Shown here: piece after piece, positions 63,664 through 64,000 of the stretch | Position numbering within the stretch: the stretch's first letter is position 1 | How the letters are laid out: each line of letters opens with the position of its first letter | Assembly (NCBI RefSeq): GCF_002113025.1 | Contig: NZ_NEJH01000006.1 | Location: 124,001-188,000 of the forward strand | Length of the DNA: 64,000 nt | Reading direction: 5' to 3' | DNA from: Pseudomonas sp. B28(2017) | Lineage (GTDB): Bacteria > Pseudomonadota > Gammaproteobacteria > Pseudomonadales > Pseudomonadaceae | The notes under the pieces: generated by a model | The model's database searches: none | Told to the model about the DNA's origin: nothing | Seen by the model: the letters and a program-made list of their open reading frames with translations, nothing else | Made by a program: the position numbers and the translations under genes

Positions 63664-63866
63664 GCGTCTGCATGTTTGATTGCTGTTTTTAAGCGGACGC
63701 CGGGCCGATTGGCTCGACAGTTTTTCGAGGAAAGTGATTGGCGAAGCCGGTAGAAGGGCTTTTCGCTCCGTCGCTCATGCGCGTGGATTTGTGCATAAGC
63801 CGATCATTTTCTGCTTCACTCAAGGCTCGCCGACAGGCTGGTCGCCCGGATATAGGGGAAGGCGTA
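63664..63866. other. Gap between hflC terminator and hisZ
   Basis: Together with the 84 bases before the terminator this is a 311-base gene-free gap. It has no ORF that I can support; an 86-codon frame at 63680 runs on into hisZ in the wrong frame and lacks a ribosome site. It should hold the hisZ promoter; no clear boxes were identified. AGGGGAAGG at 63854-63862 is the hisZ ribosome site. Confidence 0.6.
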
Positions 63867-64000
63867 ATGGCAACGGTAGACCGCTGGCTTCTGCCAGATG
63901 GCATCGAAGAAGTACTGCCACCGGAAGCGGCGCGTATTGAAGTCGCGCGTCGTCAGGTGTTGGATCTGTTCCAGAGCTGGGGTTACGAGTTTGTCGTGAC
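63867..64000 (+). CDS. hisZ: ATP phosphoribosyltransferase regulatory subunit, N-terminal part
   Basis: The window ends 44 codons into this gene. The start [20 protein letters not shown] is the HisZ N-terminus, a class II aminoacyl-tRNA-synthetase-like protein that works with the short HisG. The ATG at 63867 has AGGGGAAGG ahead. The rest lies beyond the window. Confidence 0.9.

Noticed and set aside
63680..63940. An 86-codon ORF between hflC and hisZ
   Set aside because: It runs into hisZ in another frame, has no ribosome site and no similarity to the DUF2065 protein expected there.

Overview
This 64 kb window reads as chromosome of a fluorescent Pseudomonas (P. fluorescens group). The DNA is GC-rich with strongly GC3-biased genes. 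From memory, the gene order follows P. aeruginosa PAO1 from about PA5005 down to about PA4939, with local differences. Short palindromic REP-type repeats sit behind many genes. No rRNA, tRNA, integrase, transposase or CRISPR array was seen.

Layout. 1-6.3 kb: a tightly overlapping plus-strand core-lipopolysaccharide (LPS) operon: the end of a carbamoyltransferase, a GT4 glycosyltransferase, mig-14, a PIG-L de-N-acetylase (dnpA-like), a second GT4 and a GT2. 6.4-9.5 kb: two coupled minus-strand genes, an O-antigen ligase fused to an LPS-kinase-like domain and an OafA-type acyltransferase. 9.6-13 kb: msbA and hldE. 13.1-18.9 kb: an unrecognised conserved protein, aldo/keto reductase, FAD oxidoreductase, SMR transporter, LysR regulator and waaA. 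18.9-24.9 kb: a TolC-family outer-membrane factor, a TPP riboswitch with thiC, a cytX-type transporter and a lipoprotein. 25.1-34.5 kb: nudF-yqiB-cpdA-yqiA-parE, two exported proteins, parC and a PqiC-like lipoprotein. 34.8-45.6 kb: ahpA, serB, psd, rhdA, an HDOD protein, motAB, rsgA, orn and a TRIC-type channel.

45.6-52.35 kb is the accessory segment. It starts with an AT-rich stretch holding a stop-interrupted ORF. A 350-residue protein of no recognised family follows, then a 1597-residue Rhs protein. The last 114 residues of the Rhs protein form a variable tip whose end resembles the RelE/ParE fold. No immunity gene follows: the convergent queG ends 8 bases further on. This is the most likely place for something new.

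52.35-64 kb returns to the conserved backbone: queG, nnr (NAD(P)HX repair), tsaE, amiB, mutL, miaA, hfq, hflX, hflK, hflC and the start of hisZ. The mutL-miaA-hfq-hflX-hflKC order is the classic gamma-proteobacterial superoperon.

Many genes in the window serve the cell envelope: LPS core assembly (waaA, hldE, the glycosyltransferases), lipid A flipping (msbA), O-antigen ligation, phospholipid synthesis (psd), amidase (amiB) and the outer-membrane tunnel (TolC). Functions are assigned by reading the translated proteins; no database search was run.
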